A stretch of 64,000 bases of DNA from Halorussus lipolyticus. Lineage in GTDB: Archaea; Halobacteriota; Halobacteria; Halobacteriales; Haladaptataceae. The stretch is from assembly GCF_029338375.1 (NCBI RefSeq), contig NZ_CP119804.1, positions 2,004,955 to 2,068,954 on the forward strand, read 5' to 3'. Made by a program: the position numbers and the translations under genes. Position 1 is the first letter of the stretch; each line of letters opens with the position of its first letter. Below the pieces are notes generated by a model. That model was not told where the DNA came from. It saw nothing but the letters and a program-made list of their open reading frames with translations, and searched no databases. Positions 7,935-15,617 of this stretch are shown here, piece by piece.

Positions 7935-9272
7935 ATGAGTAGCGAAACACCGCCCGGACCGGACGGCGTGCCCGTCCTCGGCAACGCCATCGAGAGCATC
8001 CGGTCCCCGATGGAATTCCGCAAAGAGTGCATCCAGAGCTTCGACGACGGCATCGTCAGCATCAACCTCGCCGGCACCACGATGTACATGCTCACCGACC
8101 CCGACTACATCGAGCAGGTCCTCGTCACCGGCGACGAACACTTCATCAAACCGGCCGAGATGCGCGACCAGTTGGTCGGCGTGTTCGGCCAAGGCCTCCT
8201 GCTGAGCGAAAACGAGTTCTGGCGCGAACAGCGAAACACCATCAACCCCGCCTTCTACCCCGAGAAGATTCAGTCGTACACCGACACGATGTCGGAATTC
8301 ACCCAACGACTCATCGACGGGTGGGACGACCAAGAGACGTTCAACATTCGGTGGGAGATGGACCGCCTCGCGCTCCAAATCGTGATGAAGACGCTGTTCG
8401 GCGTAGACTTCTACGGCAACGAGGCCGACATCCTCACGCCCATCAAGCAAATCAACAAGCGATACACGCCCTCGAACATCTCGTCGCACCTCCCGGCGTG
8501 GGCACCCACCGGACCCAACCGGGCCTACCAAGAGGGCAAGGCCGCACTCGCCAAACAGGTCGAGCAACTGATTCAGGACCACCGCGCGCTCGACGACCGA
8601 CCCGACAACCTGCTGACGACGCTCATCGAGGCCACCGACGACGAGGACCACCAGATGACGCCGGAGGTCCTGCGCGACGAAATCACGACGGTCGCACTCG
8701 GTGCCAGCGGCCCGGTCGGCCTCGCACTGACCTACACGTGGTACCTGCTGTCCCAAGACGACGTGGCCAGTCGAAAGCTTCTGGACGAGGCCGAGGAGGT
8801 CCTCGGCGGCGACCCCGCCACGCTGGAGGACATGTCGGAGTTGACCTACACCGAGAAGGTCATCAACGAGTCGCTCCGACTCTATCCGCCGGTCTGGAGC
8901 GTCCTCCGAGAACCCGAAATCGACGTGGAAATCGGCGACTACGACGTTCCCGAGGGGACTCCTCTGAGCATGACGCCGTGGGCCATCCACCGCAACGACG
9001 ACTACTTCGAGGCCCCCGACGAGTTCCGCCCGGAACGCTGGGACGGTGGCCTCGAGGAGGAACTGCCCGACTACGCCTACATCCCGTTCGGGGCCGGTCC
9101 GCGCACCTGCATCGGCAAGCGGTTCGCCCTCACCGAGATGACGCTGGCCATCCCGACCATCTTCCAGCAGTACGAAATCGACTACGTGCCCGACGACCCG
9201 ATGGAGTTCTCCGTCGCGCACATCCTCGAACCTGCTGGTGACGTGGAGATGACGGTTCGGAAGCGAGAATAG
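7935..9272 (+). CDS. Cytochrome P450 (copy 3), non-canonical I-helix
   Basis: A 445-residue P450 with a normal N-terminus (P-P-G-P-D-G-V-P-V-L-G), K-helix E-S-L-R (312-315) and heme loop F-G-A-G-P-R-T-C-I-G with Cys392. The I-helix oxygen-activation motif is absent: residues 255-265 read L-G-A-S-G-P-V-G-L-A-L, so the Asp/Glu-Thr pair present in copies 1 and 2 is replaced by Gly259-Pro260. P450s lacking this pair often use peroxide or catalyse isomerisation, dehydration or C-C chemistry rather than NAD(P)H-driven hydroxylation. The ATG at 7935 is taken because it directly precedes the P450 N-terminus and follows the UbiA-like stop by 4 bp. Confidence 0.92.
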   Translation: MSSETPPGPDGVPVLGNAIESIRSPMEFRKECIQSFDDGIVSINLAGTTMYMLTDPDYIEQVLVTGDEHFIKPAEMRDQLVGVFGQGLLLSENEFWREQRNTINPAFYPEKIQSYTDTMSEFTQRLIDGWDDQETFNIRWEMDRLALQIVMKTLFGVDFYGNEADILTPIKQINKRYTPSNISSHLPAWAPTGPNRAYQEGKAALAKQVEQLIQDHRALDDRPDNLLTTLIEATDDEDHQMTPEVLRDEITTVALGASGPVGLALTYTWYLLSQDDVASRKLLDEAEEVLGGDPATLEDMSELTYTEKVINESLRLYPPVWSVLREPEIDVEIGDYDVPEGTPLSMTPWAIHRNDDYFEAPDEFRPERWDGGLEEELPDYAYIPFGAGPRTCIGKRFALTEMTLAIPTIFQQYEIDYVPDDPMEFSVAHILEPAGDVEMTVRKRE

Positions 9273-9480
9273 TAGTCTGGCGAGCGATTTTAGATTTTTC
9301 TCGGGAGGCATACGGTTTCGACTGTGGCGGCGTTCGGTGGGTTCGCGTATCGACGCCAGTTAGTAACCTCTGTAATTTCTATAGAATCAAAATTAGTCCT
9401 TAGAGAATTGTTTTTAATTCCGAGGCGGGCTTTCGCCGGTACCCGAGAGGAGCCGGAAATTTTGGAGAAGGGCTGTAGAG

Positions 9481-9551
9481 TGCGCCGGGCGGGAATTGAA
9501 CCCGCGCTATGAGCTTGGGAAGCTCATGTCCTACCACTAGACCACCGGCGC
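9481..9551 (-). tRNA. tRNA-Gly (CCC anticodon)
   Basis: A 71-nt cloverleaf on the minus strand. The acceptor stem GCGCCGG pairs with CCGGCGC plus discriminator A. The anticodon stem TGAGC/GCTCA encloses the loop TTCCCAA, giving anticodon CCC. The T arm contains GGTTCAATTCC. CCA is not encoded and there is no intron. Its 5' end abuts the hairpin array described next. Confidence 0.93.
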
Positions 9552-9674
9552 ATTTCGCTCGCTTCGTTCGCTTATGCGCCGAGGCTCGAAAACGCTTCGC
9601 GTTTTCTCACCACCGGAACACGTCGCTTCACTCGTGTTCCGAGCCTTGCCTCGCTCCGCTCGGCAAGACACCGG
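9541..9674. repeat. Tandem mosaic of four hairpins beginning at the tRNA-Gly 5' end
   Basis: Four palindromes follow one another: GGCGCAT/ATGCGCC (9547-9553, 9574-9580), GAAAACGC/GCGTTTTC (9588-9595, 9599-9606), GGAACACG/CGTGTTCC (9615-9622, 9633-9640) and CTTGCC/GGCAAG (9645-9650, 9662-9667). The first and third are flanked by the same blocks, ACCACCGG before (9541, 9609) and CCGAG after (9579, 9639). A third CACCGG starts at 9669. The stems differ in sequence but each is self-complementary. Confidence 0.7.
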
Positions 9675-9820
9675 CGCTCGATTGCGTTTTTCGTTTCTCC
9701 CTGCCCGCACTTCAACGTAGCGCTTCAGGCCACCCCTTCGACCCGCGCAGGCCTGCCCATTCGTCCAGAAATCCCGGCCTGACACACGACTTTTTGTCGC
9801 CTCGCTTCGTAGAGGTACCC

Positions 9821-10618
9821 ATGATAGACCTCCGATTCTCCGAGGAGGAACTCGAAGCGCGACGGGACCACATCGTGCAGTTCATCCGGGAAACCGCCGA
9901 GTCGGCGGGAACCGACCGGGCGGTCCTCGGTCTCTCGGGTGGCATCGACAGCACGCTCACGGCCTATCTCGCAGTCGAGGCCCTCGGCAAAGAGAACCTC
10001 CACGGCCTCGTCATGCCGGGCGCGGTCAGCGACGACGAGAACATGAGCGACGCCGAGTGGGTCGCCCAAGAGTTGGGAATCCCCTACGACCTGTTCGAGA
10101 TAAACCCCATCGTGAACAAGTTCCTCGACACCTATCCCGAGGCCGAGGACGACCAGTTAGCGGTCGGGAACGCCAGAGCGCGGACCCGAGCGGTCCTGAA
10201 CTACCTCGTCGCCAACCACGAGAACGCGCTCGTGTTGGGCACCGGCAACCGGAGCGAGGCGCTGGTCGGCTACTACACCAAGTACGGCGACGGTGCGGTC
10301 GATTGCCACCCCATCGGCAACCTCTACAAACAGCAGGTTCGCCAACTGGCCGGACACGTCGGCGTCCCCGAGGAGTTAGTCGAAAAGCCCCCGACCGCCG
10401 GACTCTGGGCGGGCCAGACGGACGAGGAGGAACTGGGAATCGACTACGACACGCTCGACGCCGTCCTCGCGCTTCACGTCGATGGCCCGCTGTCGGTGAC
10501 AGCGACCGCCCGCGAGATTGAGGAGACGACCGAAGAACAGGTAGAGCGCGTCAGCCAGATGTACGAGCGGAGCGAACACAAGCGCCGCGTGCCGCCGGCA
10601 CCCGAACCGCTGGAGTAG
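9821..10618 (+). CDS. nadE: NAD+ synthetase, ammonia- or glutamine-dependent
   Basis: This 265-residue enzyme makes NAD+ from nicotinic acid adenine dinucleotide, ATP and an ammonia donor. The PP-loop S-G-G-I-D-S that binds pyrophosphate is at about residue 39. The downstream G-T-G-N-R-S-E and Y-T-K-Y-G-D-G-A segments are typical NadE adenylation-site sequences. There is no nitrilase domain, so ammonia must come from solution or a separate amidotransferase. The ATG at 9821 gives the standard single-domain length; the longer open frame upstream runs through the hairpin array and is not coding. Confidence 0.95.
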   Translation: MIDLRFSEEELEARRDHIVQFIRETAESAGTDRAVLGLSGGIDSTLTAYLAVEALGKENLHGLVMPGAVSDDENMSDAEWVAQELGIPYDLFEINPIVNKFLDTYPEAEDDQLAVGNARARTRAVLNYLVANHENALVLGTGNRSEALVGYYTKYGDGAVDCHPIGNLYKQQVRQLAGHVGVPEELVEKPPTAGLWAGQTDEEELGIDYDTLDAVLALHVDGPLSVTATAREIEETTEEQVERVSQMYERSEHKRRVPPAPEPLE

Positions 10619-10628
10619 CGAGGTCCGT

Positions 10629-11249
10629 TTAGTTCGACTCGTTGGCGACGATTTGAACGCTGTCGCCCTTCTGCAGGACGTATTCACCGGGCGTCACCGA
10701 TTCGCCGTTGACTTCCACGATGGCGGTCTCTCCGGGGTCGTCGCCGTAGGTCGTCCCGTCGTATGCGACGGTGCCGTTGGTCACGTCAATGCCGAGCGTC
10801 TGCATCGCGTAGGCCAGCGTGACCCGTTCGGCGTGGACGTGCCACCGCTCGCCCTCACCGTTCTCGAAGTGGAAGGCGTCGGCCTGCAGTTGGAACCGCT
10901 GGCGGCCGAAGTCGAGTTCCTGCCCGCCGATGGTGGCGTCGATAGTCCCGTGGTAGTGGACTGCGCCGACGTTCCGGGGTTGGGTCAGACTCGCGGTGTT
11001 CGGGTCGCTGGCCCCGCCGCCGCCCGACGAGAACAGGACGTAGGCCAGCAGGCCCGCAAGCAAGAGACCGCCGAGGACCGCGCCGTACACCGCGGCGGTC
11101 GGCGCACCGTCGTCGTCGGGGTCCAGTTCGGCCACCCGGCGCTGTTCTATCGGCCCGAGTTCGTCCGGGTGTTCGTCCCGGAGGTGGCGCAGGTAGTCCT
11201 CCTCGTCTGCAAACGACGCTCCGCAGTGGTCGCACTCCCCCGTTCCCAT
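10629..11249 (-). CDS. Membrane-anchored protein with an N-terminal C2H2 zinc finger
   Basis: A 206-residue protein of unknown function. Residues 6-27 form a C2H2 finger, C-x2-C-x12-H-x4-H, followed by an acidic linker, one transmembrane helix (about 50-72, rich in A, G and L), a G-rich spacer and a roughly 130-residue beta-rich extracellular or membrane-proximal domain containing H-Y-H-G-T-I and a C-terminal strand Y-V-L-Q-K-G-D-S-V-Q-I-V. The finger would be cytosolic and could bind DNA or protein while the other domain lies outside. The ATG at 11249 is chosen because the finger begins directly after it. It is divergent from the site-2-protease-like gene and convergent with nadE. Confidence 0.75.
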   Translation of the reverse strand: MGTGECDHCGASFADEEDYLRHLRDEHPDELGPIEQRRVAELDPDDDGAPTAAVYGAVLGGLLLAGLLAYVLFSSGGGGASDPNTASLTQPRNVGAVHYHGTIDATIGGQELDFGRQRFQLQADAFHFENGEGERWHVHAERVTLAYAMQTLGIDVTNGTVAYDGTTYGDDPGETAIVEVNGESVTPGEYVLQKGDSVQIVANESN

Positions 11250-11372
11250 GCGGTCGGCTACGCGCCGGAGCCATTCAGTCTTTGCGCCGAGTCGAAGCGA
11301 CTCGCCGACCGGAGTATATTTCGGGCGCGCCGTCCGGGGGTTTATCACTATTCGCGCCGTAGCGTGCGGTGA

Positions 11373-12488
11373 ATGGGTTCGACCGACCCGCCTGCCGACG
11401 GTCCGTCGCTGGAGCGACTGAGTGCCGTATTTCGTGTCTACGAGGCCCGCCGCGACGGCGACCAGTTGGTGTACTACGGCGAACCGCTGGTCCCCCGAGA
11501 GCGACTGCTGGAGACGGCGTGGCCCCTGTTCAAGGAACACGGCTACGAGGTCGAGTTGACCACCGACACGGGCGAGTACGTGCTGGTGGCCCAACCCGCC
11601 GACAACAGCATCGACGGGATTCCGTGGACCAACGTCGTGCTGTTCCTGCTGACGGTCGTCTCGACGCTCTATGCCGGGACCGCGTGGTACCACATCGACC
11701 TCTCGAACGACCCGCTGGCGGTCTTCGAGGCGTGGCCGTTCGCCGCCGCGGTGCTGGGGGTGCTGGCGACTCACGAACTCGGTCACTACGTCATGACGCG
11801 GTATCACGGCGTGGACGCCACGCTCCCGTACTTCATCCCGATGCCGACGCTCATCGGGACGATGGGTGCGGTCATCCGGATGAAGGGCCAGATGCCGGAT
11901 AGGGAAGCCCTGTTCGACATCGGCGTGGCGGGACCGCTAGCGGGCCTGATAGCGACCATCGCGGTCACGGCAATCGGTCTCTCGCTCCCGCCAGAGCAGG
12001 TCCCGGCGAGTCTGATGAACAACCCGAACACGATTCAGGTCGAGTTCGGCTATCCGCCCCTGCTCGAACTCATCGCGTGGGTGCTGGGCGAACCGACGAC
12101 CTACAGCGAGGGACTGGCGGTCAACCCCGTCGTCATCGGCGGGTGGGTCGGGATGTTCATCACCTTCCTGAACCTCATCCCGGTCGGTCAGTTGGACGGC
12201 GGCCACATCGTCCGGGCGATTCTGGGCGAGCAACAGGAGCGCGTCGCCGCGCTGGTTCCGGTGGCGCTGTTCGGCCTCGCGGCCTACGTCTTCTACATCG
12301 AGGAGGTCAGCAACGCCTCGGTGCTGTGGGTGTTCTGGGGCCTGCTGACCACCTACGTCGCCTACGTCGGCCCGGCGAATCCCATCGACGACGAGGGGTT
12401 AGACCCCAAGCGCAAGGCCGTCGGGATTCTGACGTTCGTGCTGGGCGTGCTGTGCTTCACGCCGGTTCCCATCGAAATCATCACGTGA
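11373..12488 (+). CDS. Site-2 protease family (M50) membrane metallopeptidase
   Basis: A 371-residue intramembrane zinc peptidase. A cytosolic N-terminal domain of about 80 residues is followed by several membrane helices. The zinc motif H-E-L-G-H is at residues 134-138, and the third-ligand region N-L-I-P-V-G-Q-L-D-G-G-H corresponds to the S2P N-x-x-P-x-x-x-L-D-G motif. Such proteases cleave single-span membrane proteins, often releasing anti-sigma factors, transcription factors or signal peptides. It is monocistronic and divergent from the zinc-finger membrane protein, which would have a plausible substrate topology, though nothing here proves a link. Confidence 0.9.
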   Translation: MGSTDPPADGPSLERLSAVFRVYEARRDGDQLVYYGEPLVPRERLLETAWPLFKEHGYEVELTTDTGEYVLVAQPADNSIDGIPWTNVVLFLLTVVSTLYAGTAWYHIDLSNDPLAVFEAWPFAAAVLGVLATHELGHYVMTRYHGVDATLPYFIPMPTLIGTMGAVIRMKGQMPDREALFDIGVAGPLAGLIATIAVTAIGLSLPPEQVPASLMNNPNTIQVEFGYPPLLELIAWVLGEPTTYSEGLAVNPVVIGGWVGMFITFLNLIPVGQLDGGHIVRAILGEQQERVAALVPVALFGLAAYVFYIEEVSNASVLWVFWGLLTTYVAYVGPANPIDDEGLDPKRKAVGILTFVLGVLCFTPVPIEIIT

Positions 12489-12555
12489 AATACATATCTT
12501 GGTATTTTTAGACATCTTCTACTTTCAGAGATGTTTCTCTCCCGAAGGTTTATGT

Positions 12556-12587
12556 TGTAAGCGTTGTAAATGCGTGGTACGCTTACA
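12556..12587. promoter_or_regulatory. Inverted repeat TGTAAGCG-N16-CGCTTACA upstream of toxin-antitoxin pair
   Basis: The 8-bp-arm repeat lies about 140 bp upstream of the antitoxin start and just downstream of a TTTATG sequence that could serve as TATA box. The position and symmetry suit autoregulation by an antitoxin/toxin complex. This is inference. Confidence 0.4.
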
Positions 12588-12727
12588 GCGCTTGGAATTG
12601 TCGTATGACTAGTATTCGGCATGAAACCGCTGTGAGTACGGCCGAAAGGCCACAAATCGACCCATGACCAAAGCAATCCCGATGGCACGTTCCAAGTCGC
12701 GCGATACGCAGAACAGAGGTGATGCGT

Positions 12728-12937
12728 ATGTCAGCTGACAAACGCATCCCTACAACCGAAGAAACATGGAAAGAGTTGCACGAATTGAAGAAGCCGGGAC
12801 AGACTTTCGACGAACTCCTGACGGAACTCATTCAGGAGCATCAAGAGCGTCAGCTCGCCGAGCGAGCGCGAGAGGTCCGCGAAATGGACGAGGAGGAGCT
12901 GACGCCTCACGATGAGCTACGAGATCTTCTGGAGTAA
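12728..12937 (+). CDS. Putative antitoxin of a RelE-type pair
   Basis: A small, charged protein of 69 residues. The N-terminal half (T-T-E-E-T-W-K-E-L-H-E-L-K-K-P-G-Q-T-F-D) has the ribbon-helix-helix-like pattern seen in haloarchaeal antitoxins, and the C-terminal half is a long acidic helix suited to wrapping the toxin. GTG at 12719 and ATG at 12722 also lie in frame, but ATG 12728 has a Shine-Dalgarno-like GAGGTGAT just upstream. It overlaps the toxin gene by 26 bp, so translation is probably coupled. A 24-codon reading frame (12664-12738) in another frame ends just inside this gene. Confidence 0.7.
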   Translation: MSADKRIPTTEETWKELHELKKPGQTFDELLTELIQEHQERQLAERAREVREMDEEELTPHDELRDLLE

Positions 12938-13199
12938 AGAAGCACGAGACTTCTTTGCTTCATTGGACGAGAAGAGCCAGCGAATCTGCTTCGAGACACT
13001 GGATTATCTCGAAGAGAACCCGTATCCGGGCCGCGGGCAGGGCGACAAGAAGAAATTGAAGGCCAAAGACGAAGAAATTTACCGGATACACGTTGGTCGG
13101 TCGTACACTGCGTTCTATCTCATCTTAGAAGATGAGAAGAAAGTACGTGTGACCGACTTAATGGACATCGACAAAGCGCACAAGGAATACGGCCGGTAG
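12912..13199 (+). CDS. RelE/ParE family toxin
   Basis: A 95-residue protein with the RelE layout: S-Y-E-I-F-W-S-K-E-A-R-D-F-F at the N-terminus, a central basic segment (G-D-K-K-K-L-K-A-K) after Y-P-G-R-G, then Y-R-I-H-V-G-R-S-Y-T-A-F-Y and a terminal D-L-M-D-I-D-K-A-H-K-E-Y. RelE proteins cleave mRNA at the ribosomal A site; ParE proteins of the same fold target gyrase. The R-I-H-V-G-R-S-Y segment resembles the RelE catalytic strand, so mRNA cleavage is more likely. It is the second gene of the pair and is convergent with thiL. Confidence 0.8.
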   Translation: MSYEIFWSKEARDFFASLDEKSQRICFETLDYLEENPYPGRGQGDKKKLKAKDEEIYRIHVGRSYTAFYLILEDEKKVRVTDLMDIDKAHKEYGR

Positions 13200-13255
13200 G
13201 TGTCCACGCTGGCGGTTTTTCCTCGAAAGTCGCTGACTGATAGCAACAGATTTGA

Positions 13256-14134
13256 TTAATCTCCGCCGTGGGTGTACCCGCGGTCCGGTAGCTCCTCGCC
13301 GTCCATCTCGATTTGCGAGGCCGTGACCTCTCCAATCACCGAAATCGGCGTCGGCGATTCGGACCGAATCTCGGAGAGATGCTCCTCGGGCACGGTGAAC
13401 ACGAGTTCGAAGTCCTCGCCGAAGAATATCGAGCGTTCGCGGACCATCTCCTCGGTGTCGAAGGTTTCGCGGACCGACTCGTCCACCGGCACGCTGTCCC
13501 ACGAGATGGAGAATCCGCAGTCGCTGGCCTCGGCGAGTTGGTGGAGCGAGCGCGCGAGGCCATCGCTGGAGTCCATCATCGCGGTGGCGTGCGGGGCGAC
13601 TGCTCGGCCCGCCGCGATTCGTGGCTCGAAGCGGAACAGGTCGTTGGCGCGCTCGATTTCGTTGTTCTCGAACAGTCCGAGCGCCGCGCCGGTCCGCCCG
13701 AGGGTGCCGGTGACGCAGACGACCTCGCCCGGACTCGCGCCGGAGCGGTACACCGGGTCGTCGGTCTGCCCGAGGACGGTCGTGGCGGTGGTGAACTCCC
13801 GACTCTCGTCCAAGTCGCCGCCGACGTACTCCGCGCCGACCGTCTGGCACACGTCGCTCGCGCCGGCGACGAAGTTGGCGAGGAGGTCCTCGTCAAACTC
13901 GGGCACAGCGTAGACTGCGACCGCGGCGGTGGCCTCGGCACCCATCGCGGCCACATCCGACAGCGAGGCCCCGACTGCCCGCCACCCGGCGGTGTACCGG
14001 GTGGTTCCGGCGGGGAAGTCGGTGGTCTCGTGGAGCATGTCGGTCGTCAGCACCTGTCCGTCCACGACCGCCGCGTCGTCGCCGGCGTGGGGCAGTCGGT
14101 CGGTGAGGAGCGACAGTGCGGCCCGCTCGTCCAT
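13256..14134 (-). CDS. thiL: Thiamine-monophosphate kinase
   Basis: A 292-residue kinase of the PurM/AIR synthetase-like fold that converts thiamine phosphate to the active cofactor thiamine diphosphate with ATP. Diagnostic segments are G-D-D-A-A-V near the N-terminus, T-T-D-M-L-H-E-T-T-D-F, the D-V-A-A-M-G-A stretch, G-G-D-L-D-E-S, M-M-D-S-S-D-G-L-A and F-F-G-E-D-F-E-L-V-F. The Asp-rich motifs bind Mg-ATP. The start at 14134 gives a slightly short N-terminus for the family but no better start is seen. It is a core gene, monocistronic. Confidence 0.93.
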   Translation of the reverse strand: MDERAALSLLTDRLPHAGDDAAVVDGQVLTTDMLHETTDFPAGTTRYTAGWRAVGASLSDVAAMGAEATAAVAVYAVPEFDEDLLANFVAGASDVCQTVGAEYVGGDLDESREFTTATTVLGQTDDPVYRSGASPGEVVCVTGTLGRTGAALGLFENNEIERANDLFRFEPRIAAGRAVAPHATAMMDSSDGLARSLHQLAEASDCGFSISWDSVPVDESVRETFDTEEMVRERSIFFGEDFELVFTVPEEHLSEIRSESPTPISVIGEVTASQIEMDGEELPDRGYTHGGD

Positions 14135-14251
14135 GGCCGGTAGTTGACGGGGTGCGGTGAAAGGTCTGCGGTTTACGAGATGTGGGGGCGCTCCGTATCA
14201 GAGGGGAGTAAAAATTCGTTTCAGAAAGTCCCACCGAGCGCGGGCCTCACG

Positions 14252-14330
14252 CCTCCCCAACCTCCTCGTTCACTCCCCTCGGTCGTTCACTCGTCCCTCG
14301 CGCGATTCGACGCGGCGACGAGACGCCGCG
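14252..14330. repeat. Intergenic repeat with CCTCCCCAACC and TCCCTCGCGCGA blocks
   Basis: In the 374-bp gap between thiL and the flippase-like gene, CCTCCCCAACC (14252-14262) and TCCCTCGCGCGA (14294-14305) precede a hairpin CGCGGCG-ACGAGA-CGCCGCG (14311-14330). The same two blocks recur at 27883-27952, also followed by a GC-rich hairpin. After this element the gap turns AT-rich (14350-14400). No gene is visible in the gap. Confidence 0.55.
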
Positions 14331-14508
14331 CCGGCGCGCGCCAAGCGATAGACAACTTTGTAATTGTGAGAAAATTATATTTATATTTTAAACAACTAAG
14401 TATGTTGCTCTGCTGGTTTTATAGTCCGTTCCTAATCTGCACAACCGTCACCGGCTTGATATTCGTCTTCGGTGGCTTCAAGCCGCGACCGGTCGTCGGT
14501 GGGAGTGG

Positions 14509-15552
14509 ATGGACGTAGATTTCGGGGACGCACGCTCGATACTCGTCGGGTTCGGCGCTGGCGTCGTCGTCCTGCTGGCGCTGTACTCGGTGGTCGGACT
14601 GGAGGACGTGCTATCGGCGCTGTCACGGGCCGATCCCCTGCTCGTCGGGGCGGTCTGCGCTGTGGCAGTCGCGTGGCTGTTCGCGTGGGGGTTGGCGCTC
14701 CGGACCGTCCTCGGGGTCATCGCAATCGAGGTGACCGCGTGGCGCGCGTTCCTCCTGCTGTCCGGGGCGACGTTCGCCAACAACGTCACGCCGTTCGGGC
14801 AGGCCGGAGGAGAACCCTTCAGCGCGCTCCTCGTCTCGCGCACGACGGGGACCGAGTACGAGAACGGCCTCGCGGCCGTCGCCAGCGTGGACACGCTCAA
14901 CTTCGTCCCCTCGATTTCGTTCGCCCTCCTCGGGGTGGGCTACTACGCGACCCGATTCACCGTGGGCGACCGAGTGGAACTCGCCGCGGGGGCGCTCCTC
15001 GCGCTGGCGCTTTCGGTCCCCGTTGCGGCCTACCTCGGGTGGCGCAACCGCCACCGCGTCTCGGACCTCGTGGTCCGGGTCGGCGTCCCTGCCGGGCGAG
15101 CAATCGGCCGGGTCGTGCCCCGCGTCGAACCGCCCGAGGAGTCCCGCGTCCGGGACCGAATCGAGGGCTTCTTCACCGCGCTGGAGCGAGTCGGCGGCGA
15201 CCACCACCAGTTGGCGCTCGCGCTCTCGTTCTCGGCCCTCGGGTGGTTCCTGCTGTCGGTCTCGTTGTGGCTCTCTCTGGGCGCGCTGGGCCACTGGGTC
15301 CCGTTCGCGGCCGCGCTGTTCATCGTCCCCCTCGGGAGCGTGGCGGGCGTGACGCCCCTGCCCGGCGGCCTCGGCGGCGTGGAGGCCGCACTGGTCCTGC
15401 TCATCGTCCCCATCACGGGCGTCGATGCCCAGACCGCGGCCGCCGCCGCGCTCCTCCACCGGGGCGCAACCTACTGGCTCCCCGTCCTGCTGGGCGGGAG
15501 CGCCACTGCGATGCTGGAAGCCGACAACGTGCAGAAGTCGCCCAGCGACTGA
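14509..15552 (+). CDS. Lysylphosphatidylglycerol synthase TM region / UPF0104 family membrane protein
   Basis: A 347-residue protein with about eight membrane helices. The family hallmarks are the conserved G-A-T-F-A-N-N-V-T-P-F-G-Q-A-G-G-E-P at about residue 87 and P-L-P-G-G-L-G-G-V-E-A at about residue 285. This family covers the flippase half of MprF and AglD-related proteins in haloarchaea; members are thought to move lipid-linked head groups or glycans. No soluble synthase domain is fused. The exact cargo is unknown. It precedes rps19e by 65 bp on the same strand but rps19e has its own promoter. Confidence 0.82.
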   Translation: MDVDFGDARSILVGFGAGVVVLLALYSVVGLEDVLSALSRADPLLVGAVCAVAVAWLFAWGLALRTVLGVIAIEVTAWRAFLLLSGATFANNVTPFGQAGGEPFSALLVSRTTGTEYENGLAAVASVDTLNFVPSISFALLGVGYYATRFTVGDRVELAAGALLALALSVPVAAYLGWRNRHRVSDLVVRVGVPAGRAIGRVVPRVEPPEESRVRDRIEGFFTALERVGGDHHQLALALSFSALGWFLLSVSLWLSLGALGHWVPFAAALFIVPLGSVAGVTPLPGGLGGVEAALVLLIVPITGVDAQTAAAAALLHRGATYWLPVLLGGSATAMLEADNVQKSPSD

Positions 15553-15586
15553 CCGAAACAGGCCGGGGGCGAGACGCGAACGATGC

Positions 15587-15594
15587 CTTTAAAC
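15587..15594 (+). promoter_or_regulatory. TATA-like promoter of rps19e
   Basis: CTTTAAAC is centred about 27 bp upstream of the rps19e ATG (15618), the classic haloarchaeal TATA distance for a leaderless transcript. Confidence 0.55.
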
Positions 15595-15617
15595 GCCGCG
15601 GACGGGAATTCGTGGGT

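Noticed and set aside
9554..9820. An integrated element using tRNA-Gly as attachment site
   Set aside because: There are partial repeats of the tRNA 5' end but no integrase and no distant direct repeat; nadE next to it is a core gene.
14509..15617. rps19e frame extended upstream from 14472
   Set aside because: The upstream part is a shadow of the flippase-like gene; S19e begins at 15618 with a promoter at leaderless distance.
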